A DNA stretch of 41,005 nt, from the NCBI GenBank assembly GCA_031254365.1, contig JAIRUN010000188.1, positions 1 to 41,005 of the forward strand. The letters run 5' to 3'. The DNA comes from Treponema sp. Its GTDB lineage: Bacteria; Spirochaetota; Spirochaetia; Treponematales; Breznakiellaceae. The notes beneath the pieces are model-generated. The model was not told where the DNA came from. It did not search any database and saw only the letters and a program-made list of their open reading frames with translations. The position numbers and the translations under genes are program-made. Below, one piece after another: positions 1-7,435 of the stretch (its first letter is position 1; the number at the start of each line of letters is the position of its first letter).

Positions 1-141
1 ATATTAGCTATTGAGTTGATTATTGAAATAGTATAAGGCTCGCTATGTGCCGCTGGCCGCCCCTACCGGGCTTTCCCGAAAGAATTTGCGGGTATCCTCT
101 AGTATTTTATGAGGCATACATCTTTGTTTTTGCTTAAGTAT

Positions 142-1572
142 TTATTTCTCAATGCGGCAGGATTCCAGTTCCCGCAGTCTGGTTTGATCAAGTTTTATAT
201 GCAGGTTTTTTTCCTGGGTGGGGATGACCAGCCCTTTGGGGCCATTTTTTGCCCTGCGCAGATATTTGACCGGAGTGTAAAATAAATCCGCTTGGCCGCT
301 GTTCCGGCCCTTTGAATAAAAAACCGCCAGATTTCCCGCGTCAAGCAGAATCTCCAAAGGAACAGTTTTGCCGGAACGCTGCTTGATAAACACATAGGAA
401 CCGGGAAAGTCCCGGACATGAAGCCAGAGATCATTGCCCTTAACGTGATGGCGGAGCAGGGCGTCATTCTCTGAAGCGTCCCTGCCTACAATGATAAGCC
501 AGTCCCCGCACCTGAATGACAGGCCGGGCCGTTTTTTATCTTTTTCGATGGCCGGGCCGGATTGCGCGCCGCCTGTTTTGAGGAGTTTCGCCAACACAAG
601 GGGGTTGGTTTCCGCAAGCAGCCGGGCCAGCTTGTTTTCCACTTCATGGAGTTCAGTTTCTCCGGCCTGTATTTCCGCCTGAATATTGGCAAGGCCGTTT
701 TTCGCCTTGTGGTATTGTTCGTAGTATTGCTCCGCCTGTGCCGCCGGATTTTTATGCGGATCGAGCTTGATACGGATTGATCCTTCGCCGTAAAAATTTT
801 CCGCCTCAAGCCATGCGCTGCCCGGCTGTATCGCGGCGGCATTTGCCAGAATAATGTCGCCATACTCTTTGAGTTTTTCCGCATTGGAGAATTCAGTTTC
901 CCTTGCACGCAGCCGTTCCAGCGCCGCGGTGATCCGCCCCATGCTGCCTTCGCAGTTCCGTCGGGCCTGCTCACGCAGGTTTTCAAGAGAAAGCGCGCTG
1001 CCCTGTTCCGCATAAAAAGCATCGATCTGTTCGTTAAAAGTACCGCCGTTACTGCCGGGCAGTTCCCGAATTTCATAATTGCGTTCAGGTTTTACAGATG
1101 TACCGGCGGCAGTTTTTTCAGGCTCATAATGGCCGCCTGAGACTTCTCCCTTTTTTGGAAGGCGGCGCATCGCGTCCAGTATGGTTCCGTTTTCTTCGGT
1201 AACAATACAATTCGCCGCGTTTGACCAGAGCCTGATGTATACCTTGAACCGGCTTTCACCCCGCCGCACTACAAGGCGTACAATGCGATTATCTCCCAAC
1301 TGCGCCGCTTCTTCTATCCGTCCGTTTACGATCCGTGAATTCAGAAACTGGGCGAAACGCAGGGGCTTGTCGCTTTTGGGAATGGGTTTGAAACTCTGGT
1401 GAATCCGGCAAGCGCCGGGGCTGAGGGCGATGAGTATATTTTTTGTTTCACCCTTTTTGTGTGTCCGTAAGCAAATCACATCAAACGCGCTTTGTACGGC
1501 ATCCTGAATCTGCGCGCCGCAGAGATCGAGTTCTTCCAGAATGAGGTTTATTTCTTTCCAGTTCAGGGACAT
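142..1572 (-). CDS. rqcH: NFACT family protein (RqcH / fibronectin-binding-like)
   Basis: 476 aa ORF; C-terminal NFACT-R (DUF814)-like segment 'GNDLWLHVRDFPGSYVFIKQRSGKTVPLEILLDAGNLAVFYSKGRNSGQADLFYTPVKYLRRAKNGPKGLV'. Confidence 0.85.
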   Translation of the reverse strand: MSLNWKEINLILEELDLCGAQIQDAVQSAFDVICLRTHKKGETKNILIALSPGACRIHQSFKPIPKSDKPLRFAQFLNSRIVNGRIEEAAQLGDNRIVRLVVRRGESRFKVYIRLWSNAANCIVTEENGTILDAMRRLPKKGEVSGGHYEPEKTAAGTSVKPERNYEIRELPGSNGGTFNEQIDAFYAEQGSALSLENLREQARRNCEGSMGRITAALERLRARETEFSNAEKLKEYGDIILANAAAIQPGSAWLEAENFYGEGSIRIKLDPHKNPAAQAEQYYEQYHKAKNGLANIQAEIQAGETELHEVENKLARLLAETNPLVLAKLLKTGGAQSGPAIEKDKKRPGLSFRCGDWLIIVGRDASENDALLRHHVKGNDLWLHVRDFPGSYVFIKQRSGKTVPLEILLDAGNLAVFYSKGRNSGQADLFYTPVKYLRRAKNGPKGLVIPTQEKNLHIKLDQTRLRELESCRIEK

Positions 1573-1590
1573 AATTTCGTATAACGGTTT

Positions 1591-2469
1591 CTACAATTCG
1601 CCGTGCAGCATTGAATCATCAATGACGATCACCACCCGGCCTTCGCGCAGGAGCCTCCGGTTTTCTTCGGAGGAAAGTATCTGTAATGCGTCTACACGGT
1701 CGATGATGGGATCAGTGGGCTGTGTGCCAAAGATACCCCGCGCGAAAATTCGCAAGGGTCTGTCACCGGTAATAGCAATAACTTCAGCGGAAAGCCCTGA
1801 GGGGTTTTCCTGAAATATGCTTTGCACCGGGGCATACCGGACCATGAAACTTTTGCCAGGATCAAGCATATTCCGTTCATAAATCAGATTCATTTCGCTG
1901 TCCCAGACTTTGGGGAACAGACAGGGTGTTGGCAGGGCTGTACTTTTCATGCCCCATACAGGCAAAGCCTCATTTGCGATGATGATGATCCCGGTATAGA
2001 CCGGGGCTGCGATAGGGCTTAAAATTCGCGGGGGTTCCGCCGCGAGGTTGTGGCGGATCAGCCGGGCGCTGATCCATTCCAGACCAATGGTATATGACGC
2101 GCGAAGATTATGGAGATCCGGTGAAAGCGATGGCGGTACACTGCGGGCCCGCAACGCGACGCGTTCGGTTTCCTGCAGGCTCCATTCCCCCCGCCGCACC
2201 AAATCCGCGACAGTTGACGAGGAATCCACTTGCAGTTTCAGGAGGCCGGGCAGAATAAGGCCGGGATATTCAGCGGTGATCAGCGCCTCGCCCTGACTTC
2301 TTCCGCCGGGCAGTCTAATATGTGCGGAGGCCATGTCCAGGGAGACCGCAGCATTGATCTCCATTGTATCCCACTCAAGCGCCCCAATAATACCAACCCT
2401 GGCCTGTCCAAAAACGGCTGTAGCGGCAAGCATCAATAAGGCCCCCAGCCCCGCTGTTATATTACGCAT
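1591..2469 (-). CDS. Conserved exported protein of unknown function
   Basis: 292 aa ORF with N-terminal signal peptide (MRNITAGLGALLMLAATAVFGQA); no family recognised. Confidence 0.7.
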   Translation of the reverse strand: MRNITAGLGALLMLAATAVFGQARVGIIGALEWDTMEINAAVSLDMASAHIRLPGGRSQGEALITAEYPGLILPGLLKLQVDSSSTVADLVRRGEWSLQETERVALRARSVPPSLSPDLHNLRASYTIGLEWISARLIRHNLAAEPPRILSPIAAPVYTGIIIIANEALPVWGMKSTALPTPCLFPKVWDSEMNLIYERNMLDPGKSFMVRYAPVQSIFQENPSGLSAEVIAITGDRPLRIFARGIFGTQPTDPIIDRVDALQILSSEENRRLLREGRVVIVIDDSMLHGEL

Positions 2470-2495
2470 TTTTATTCCTTTTATTTTCAGTGATA

Positions 2496-2644
2496 CACAA
2501 CTGAAGAAATTCAGAAATGTATGCCCAAATAAATTTTTACGGGGTGGCGGAGGTAAAAATGCCTTGCTTGCAAGGTGTTTTTGGCCTCCGTCAGGCCCCC
2601 AGGTAAATCATTGGGTATACATTTCTGCCCTTGCCTTAGTTGTG
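2496..2644. repeat. Long imperfect palindrome between two co-directional genes
   Basis: CACAACT(2496-2502)...CAGAAATGTATGCCCAA(2512-2528) pairs with TTGGGTATACATTTCTG(2611-2627)...AGTTGTG(2638-2644); further pairing inside (ggggtggcggagg/cctccgtcaggcccc; AAAAATGCCTTG-cttg-CAAGGTGTTTTT). Confidence 0.75.
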
Positions 2645-2646
2645 CA

Positions 2647-3984
2647 TCATTCTATTATCGGTACTTTTAGGACTTTTCCTTCGGGGAGAATTTGGTTAAG
2701 TTCCATGCCGTTTTCTTTGGCCAGACTTTGGGGATCAATGCCATAAAAGATCGCAAGGGACCAGAGGGTATCCCCCCTTTTGACAATATGGGTTCCTTCA
2801 AGGGAAAGAATATCTATATTTTTTCCCCCCTGATACGGCGCTATTGCTCCATCGGCTGGTATGATGATGGTTTCCCCTATTCTAAGGATACGGCTGAGGA
2901 TACCGGGATTATGCTGCTCAATCAGACTCAGGCTTACCCCATAATGACGGGACAGGGCCGAAAGGGTGTCTCCGTATTTTACTACATAACGGGAAAAACG
3001 CAGGAGATCGTTCCGTTTCAGGACTTCGCTGACCAGCGCCGCCTGTTCCGCCGGAACCTTGAGCCGGTAGCTGTTATCTGCCGGAGTGATACCCAAAAGC
3101 AGTTCCGTGTTCAGGCGGCCCAGCAAATCCCGGTCTATGCCGGTTTCTGCGGCAATAGCGTCCAGCGATGCCTGTTTTCCAACGGGAATGGCTGTCCATT
3201 CAAAGACATCAGGCCAAAAATCAACGCCAAAACGCCGGGGCTGGGACAGAATATAAGCGACGGCCAGCAGTTTTGGCACATAGTGAATGGTTTCATCCCG
3301 CAGTTCCTTTTGTTCGCAGAGCCGCCAGTAGTCGCGGCTTCCTGTCCGCTGCACTGTCCGGTTGATCGCGCCCAGCCCGGCATTGTAGGCAGCCAGCGCC
3401 AGCGGCCAGTTTCCCAAAAAGCGGTAGTTTTCCTCAAGTTTTCGCAATGCGCTAATGGTGGATTTCTGGAAATCACGGCGCTCATCCATCATGTCATTTA
3501 CTTTTATATCAAAGGGGGCGATGCTGTTCATCATAAATTGCCACAGCCCCACTGCGCCGGATCTGCTCCGCGCCGAGCTTTGGTAGCCGGATTCAATGAC
3601 CGGCAGGTACAAAAGTTCAGGCGGCAGGTTTCGTCGGGCGATTTCCTCCCTGATAAAAGGCAGGTAGAGGCTTCCCTTTTGGAGAACCGAGTTGAGCCAT
3701 GCGATTCCGCCGCGGCTGGAGTATTCGGCAATGTAGCGTTTGGTGAGCGGCTGTTCAAGGGCTTCGCTGGTCAGAAGCGGGTAAAGAGTGGCGGGTAAAG
3801 GATAGTGGGTAACAGACAGCGGGGCTTGTTCAGGCCGGATATTGCGCAGGGGACGGTTTATCACCGGGGAGGGCAGTGGCGAAACACCGCTTTCGTCATC
3901 CCCAGCCAAAAGACCGGCGACCATACACAGAAAGATAATCGCTGCCAGCAGTGTCCGCCCAAAGTGCGGGCTGTTCATAAGCAT
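2647..3984 (-). CDS. mltD: Membrane-bound lytic murein transglycosylase D-like protein with LysM domains
   Basis: SLT motifs (ESGYQSSARSRSGAVGLWQFM, LALAAYNAGLGAINR) and two C-terminal LysM repeats (YVVKYGDTLSALSRHYGVSLSLIEQHNPG; HIVKRGDTLWSLAIFYGIDPQSLAKENG). Start placed at 3984 (MLMNSPHFGRTLLAAIIFLCMVAGLLAG signal peptide) rather than the track's 4158, which overlaps alaS. Confidence 0.85.
   Translation of the reverse strand: MLMNSPHFGRTLLAAIIFLCMVAGLLAGDDESGVSPLPSPVINRPLRNIRPEQAPLSVTHYPLPATLYPLLTSEALEQPLTKRYIAEYSSRGGIAWLNSVLQKGSLYLPFIREEIARRNLPPELLYLPVIESGYQSSARSRSGAVGLWQFMMNSIAPFDIKVNDMMDERRDFQKSTISALRKLEENYRFLGNWPLALAAYNAGLGAINRTVQRTGSRDYWRLCEQKELRDETIHYVPKLLAVAYILSQPRRFGVDFWPDVFEWTAIPVGKQASLDAIAAETGIDRDLLGRLNTELLLGITPADNSYRLKVPAEQAALVSEVLKRNDLLRFSRYVVKYGDTLSALSRHYGVSLSLIEQHNPGILSRILRIGETIIIPADGAIAPYQGGKNIDILSLEGTHIVKRGDTLWSLAIFYGIDPQSLAKENGMELNQILPEGKVLKVPIIE
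3779..3813. repeat. Five heptamer units within the mltD coding region
   Basis: gggtaaa-gagtggc-gggtaaa-ggatagt-gggtaac; encodes LSVTHYPLPATLYPL on the minus strand. Confidence 0.7.
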
Positions 3985-3993
3985 TAGCAGATT

Positions 3994-4022
3994 ATTATAG
4001 AACATTGCGGCAATGTCGTCAA
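3994..4022 (-). promoter_or_regulatory. Putative sigma70-type promoter for mltD
   Basis: Minus strand TTGACG (4022-4017), 17 nt, TATAAT (3999-3994); ATG at 3984. Confidence 0.6.
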
Positions 4023-4023
4023 A

Positions 4024-4052
4024 TTGACCGCTTGTATTTGTTTTGCTATACT
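4024..4052 (+). promoter_or_regulatory. Putative sigma70-type promoter for alaS
   Basis: TTGACC (4024-4029), 17 nt, TATACT (4047-4052), 6 nt, ATG (4059). Confidence 0.6.
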
Positions 4053-4058
4053 GGAGCA

Positions 4059-5879
4059 ATGACAGCCGATGAACTTCGTACAAAGTATGTAGAATTTTTT
4101 GTGTCCAAAGGACACGTTCAGATTCAGGGAAAGTCCCTGCTGCCTGACAATGATCCAACGGTGTTGTTTACCACCGCCGGAATGCACCCGCTGGTTCCCT
4201 ATCTTTTGGGTGAGGAGCACCCCGCCGGAAAGCGGCTGGTTGATTATCAGAAGTGCATCCGTACCGGGGACATTGACAGTGTGGGCGATACCAGTCATTT
4301 GACCTTTTTTGAAATGCTGGGCAACTGGTCTCTGGGGGACTACTTTAAGGAAGGGGCCATTGAGATGAGTTTTGAATTTCTCACTTCCCCCAAATGGTTG
4401 AACATTCCCCCTGAAAAACTGGGGGTTACGGTTTTTGAAGGTGATGATGCGGTTCCCCGCGATGAGGAATCCGCCACAGTATGGAAAAAAATGGGTATCC
4501 CCGTAAACCGGCTCGCGTACCTTCCCCGCGCTGACAACTGGTGGGGGCCAGCGGGAAGCACCGGCCCCTGCGGGCCTGATTCGGAAATGTTCTACTATGT
4601 GGGGGAGGCTCCCTGCGGGCCTGAGTGCAAGCCTGGCTGTTCCTGCGGCAAGTGGCTGGAAATCTGGAACGATGTGTTCATGCAGTACAATAAAAACGCC
4701 GCAGGCGAGTATGTGCCGCTGACCCGCACCTGCGTTGACACGGGCATGGGCATTGAGCGGACAGTTACGATCCTCAACGGCAAGCAGTCCGTGTATGATA
4801 CGGAAATTTTTGCCCCCATACGCGGCGCGGTGGAAAAAGCGGCGAACTATGTCTATGGTTCTGACAGCGAGAAAGACAAATCCGTGCGGATCATCTGCGA
4901 TCATCTGCGGGCTTCGACTTTTATAATCGGCGACCCAAAAGCGGTCAGCCCCTCAAATGTGGGGGCAGGCTATGTGCTGCGCCGCCTTATCCGCCGGGCC
5001 GTGCGCCACGGCAGAAAGCTGGGTATTATCGGCCAAAGCCAGCAGGGAGAAGCCCCGTTCCTTCCACCCATCGCGGAAGTTCTTATTGAACAGATGAAGG
5101 GGCCCTATCCCGAACTGCTGGAAAACAGGGCCCGCATTATCGAAGAACTCAACCGGGAAGAACAAAAGTTCCTTGAAACCCTGCAAAAGGGCGAGCATGA
5201 ATTCGAGAAGCTCCTTCCCAATTTATTGAAAGACCCCCGCAAAATCATGCCGGGCCGCCTTGCCTTTAAGCTGTACGACACTTACGGTTTCCCCATTGAA
5301 TTGACCGAAGAACTGGCCGCTGAAAACGGAATGAAGGTGAACCGCCAGGAATTTGACGAGGCCTTCAAAAAACATCAGGAGCTTTCCCGCGCCGGAAGCG
5401 AGCAGGTGTTCAAGGGCGGCTTGCAGGATCACGGTGAAACGACCACAAAATACCACACGGCCACCCACCTTTTACATCAGGCCCTGCGCACGGTTCTTGG
5501 CGAACACATTGCCCAAAAGGGAAGCAACATCACCGCCGAGCGTATGCGCTTTGACTTTGCCCATCCCTCGGCCATGAGCCAGGAAGAAATCAAAAAAGTC
5601 GAGGATATTGTCAACGAACAGATTCAAAAAGACCTGCCCGTATCAATGGAAGTGATGGAACTTGACGCGGCAAAGGCCTCCGGCGCAATCGCCCTGTTCG
5701 GCGAAAAGTACGAATCCCAGGTGAGAGTTTATACTATCGGCTTACCGGATGTTTTTTTCTCAAAAGAAGTCTGCGGCGGCCCCCATGTGGAACGTACCGG
5801 AATTTTGGGGAAATTCAAGATACAAAAGGAGCAGTCCTCCTCGGCCGGAGTCAGGCGGATCAGGGCGGTTTTAGGGTAA
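4059..5879 (+). CDS. alaS: Alanine--tRNA ligase, short form ending at the editing domain
   Basis: MTADELRTKYVEFFVSKGHVQIQGKSLLPDNDPTVLFTTAGMHPLVPYLLG; editing motifs HTATHLLH and CGGPHV. Start corrected from the track's 4005. Confidence 0.95.
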   Translation: MTADELRTKYVEFFVSKGHVQIQGKSLLPDNDPTVLFTTAGMHPLVPYLLGEEHPAGKRLVDYQKCIRTGDIDSVGDTSHLTFFEMLGNWSLGDYFKEGAIEMSFEFLTSPKWLNIPPEKLGVTVFEGDDAVPRDEESATVWKKMGIPVNRLAYLPRADNWWGPAGSTGPCGPDSEMFYYVGEAPCGPECKPGCSCGKWLEIWNDVFMQYNKNAAGEYVPLTRTCVDTGMGIERTVTILNGKQSVYDTEIFAPIRGAVEKAANYVYGSDSEKDKSVRIICDHLRASTFIIGDPKAVSPSNVGAGYVLRRLIRRAVRHGRKLGIIGQSQQGEAPFLPPIAEVLIEQMKGPYPELLENRARIIEELNREEQKFLETLQKGEHEFEKLLPNLLKDPRKIMPGRLAFKLYDTYGFPIELTEELAAENGMKVNRQEFDEAFKKHQELSRAGSEQVFKGGLQDHGETTTKYHTATHLLHQALRTVLGEHIAQKGSNITAERMRFDFAHPSAMSQEEIKKVEDIVNEQIQKDLPVSMEVMELDAAKASGAIALFGEKYESQVRVYTIGLPDVFFSKEVCGGPHVERTGILGKFKIQKEQSSSAGVRRIRAVLG

Positions 5880-5943
5880 AAGATGGCGGTAAAATAGTAG
5901 AAATTTGTTGCCTTCTTGTGTATAATTTGTTTTAGGAATAAGG

Positions 5944-6993
5944 ATGATCATGAAACATATAGGATTTTTGGCGCTTTTTTGTATTTTTGGCGCAATATGT
6001 GGTTTTGCCCAATCGGACTTGCAGCCCGCAGCCATTGTCAACTTGATTAGAAGCGAGCCGATAACGGTCAAGCAGTTCCGTACTGAAGTAGAAAAAATGG
6101 AAAGGGCAGCCGGGCGGTCTCTGACTGAGCGGGAACAGCGGGATATTCTGGATCTGATGATCAATGAGCGGCTGGTAATTCAGGCGGCGGAGCGGGACAG
6201 GGTTACTGTTTCTGAAAGTGAAGTAAATCAGCAGATCAATCAACTAAGAGCCCAAATGGTTCAGACCATTGGCCGGCAGCCTACTGATGCGGAATTTAAT
6301 CAGGCGGTTAAAAATGAGACCGGTCTTGAGATGCCTGCGTTCCGGGAACAAATGCGCCGCCAGCTTCTGGTTCAAAAATACCTTACTTCCAAAAAGCAGA
6401 GCCTTTTTGAAAGCATAAGGGTTCCTACCGAGCAGGACATACTCAACACATACAATCTGGCAAGAGCCAATTTTGTCCGCCCGGATACGGTACGCTTTTC
6501 CATGATCCAGGTTGCCTATGGTGAAAATGCCGCTTCCAAGCTCAGGGCCAAAGAATTGGTTGACAGGCTGGACAGGGAGATTGGTTCCAATCCATCTAAA
6601 TTTGACGAAGCGGTTCTCCGGGGGCAGTCGCCCAATTCGGGCTATCAGGCCGGGGACGGCGGTTTTCTGCCCAGGAACATGGAAGCCGCGCAGGTTGTGG
6701 GTCCGGAATTTATCAATACCGCTTTTTCGCTCAGACAGGGAGAGGTATCCAAAACCCTGGAAGGCGCGCGGGGCTATCAGATCATCAAAGTTACCGAGAC
6801 CTATGCCATGAAAAATCTTGAATTGGATGATATTTTTCAGTTGGGAACCCGGATGACTGTCCGGGATTATATTGGCAATGTTCTGCTCCAGGAACGCCAA
6901 CAGGCAATCCTGACCCAGGCCACACAGGAGCTGGTTTCTGAACTGCGGGCCGGCAGAACCTTTCAGATTTTTGAAAGAAATCTGAACTGGTAA
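5944..6993 (+). CDS. SurA/PpiC-like periplasmic peptidyl-prolyl isomerase
   Basis: Signal peptide plus SurA-N-like region (VNLIRSEPITVKQFRTEVEKMERAAGRSLTEREQRDILDLMINERLVIQAAERDRVTVSESEVN) and parvulin-like segment (GDGGFLPRNMEAAQVVGPEFINTAFSLRQGEVSKTLEGARGYQIIKVTE). Confidence 0.85.
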   Translation: MIMKHIGFLALFCIFGAICGFAQSDLQPAAIVNLIRSEPITVKQFRTEVEKMERAAGRSLTEREQRDILDLMINERLVIQAAERDRVTVSESEVNQQINQLRAQMVQTIGRQPTDAEFNQAVKNETGLEMPAFREQMRRQLLVQKYLTSKKQSLFESIRVPTEQDILNTYNLARANFVRPDTVRFSMIQVAYGENAASKLRAKELVDRLDREIGSNPSKFDEAVLRGQSPNSGYQAGDGGFLPRNMEAAQVVGPEFINTAFSLRQGEVSKTLEGARGYQIIKVTETYAMKNLELDDIFQLGTRMTVRDYIGNVLLQERQQAILTQATQELVSELRAGRTFQIFERNLNW

Positions 6994-7006
6994 AGCGCGG
7001 GGAGAA

Positions 7007-7435
7007 ATGGCGTCCCGCAGAAAAGGCCGGATACTGGCGTTTCAGGCCCTGTACTGCTGGGAGACTACCCATGTTCCGGCGGATGAACTTGCGGCCTTTT
7101 TATGGCTGGAAAGCGGCAAGAAGGCAGCCCTTAATGAGAGCGTTGCTTCTTTTTCCCGTCTCCTGATTGCCGGTACTATCGAGAATATCAGGGCTATTGA
7201 CGATATGATTAAAAAACATTTGCAGCACTGGGACATTTCCCGCGTGGGCCGCGTTGATCTTGCGATACTGCGAATCAGCGTCTATACGCTGATGTTCCAG
7301 CCGGAAATTGCCCCTTCCATTGTTATTGATGAAGCCATTGGTATTGCGAAAGAATTCGGAACCGATGAGTCTTTTCGTTTTATTAACGGCGTGCTTGACA
7401 GTATACGCCGGACTCTGCAAGAGCCGCCGCAATGA
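7007..7435 (+). CDS. nusB: Transcription antitermination factor NusB
   Basis: MASRRKGRILAFQALYCWE ... WDISRVGRVDLAILRISVYTLMFQPEIAPSIVIDEAIGIAKEFGTDESFRFINGVLDSIRR is typical NusB. Confidence 0.93.
   Translation: MASRRKGRILAFQALYCWETTHVPADELAAFLWLESGKKAALNESVASFSRLLIAGTIENIRAIDDMIKKHLQHWDISRVGRVDLAILRISVYTLMFQPEIAPSIVIDEAIGIAKEFGTDESFRFINGVLDSIRRTLQEPPQ

Noticed and set aside
2692-3798. 368-aa plus-strand ORF
   Set aside because: Antisense shadow of mltD, whose SLT and LysM motifs are unambiguous; no recognisable motifs in the plus-strand translation.
3984-4904. 306-aa minus-strand ORF
   Set aside because: Antisense to the alaS catalytic domain.
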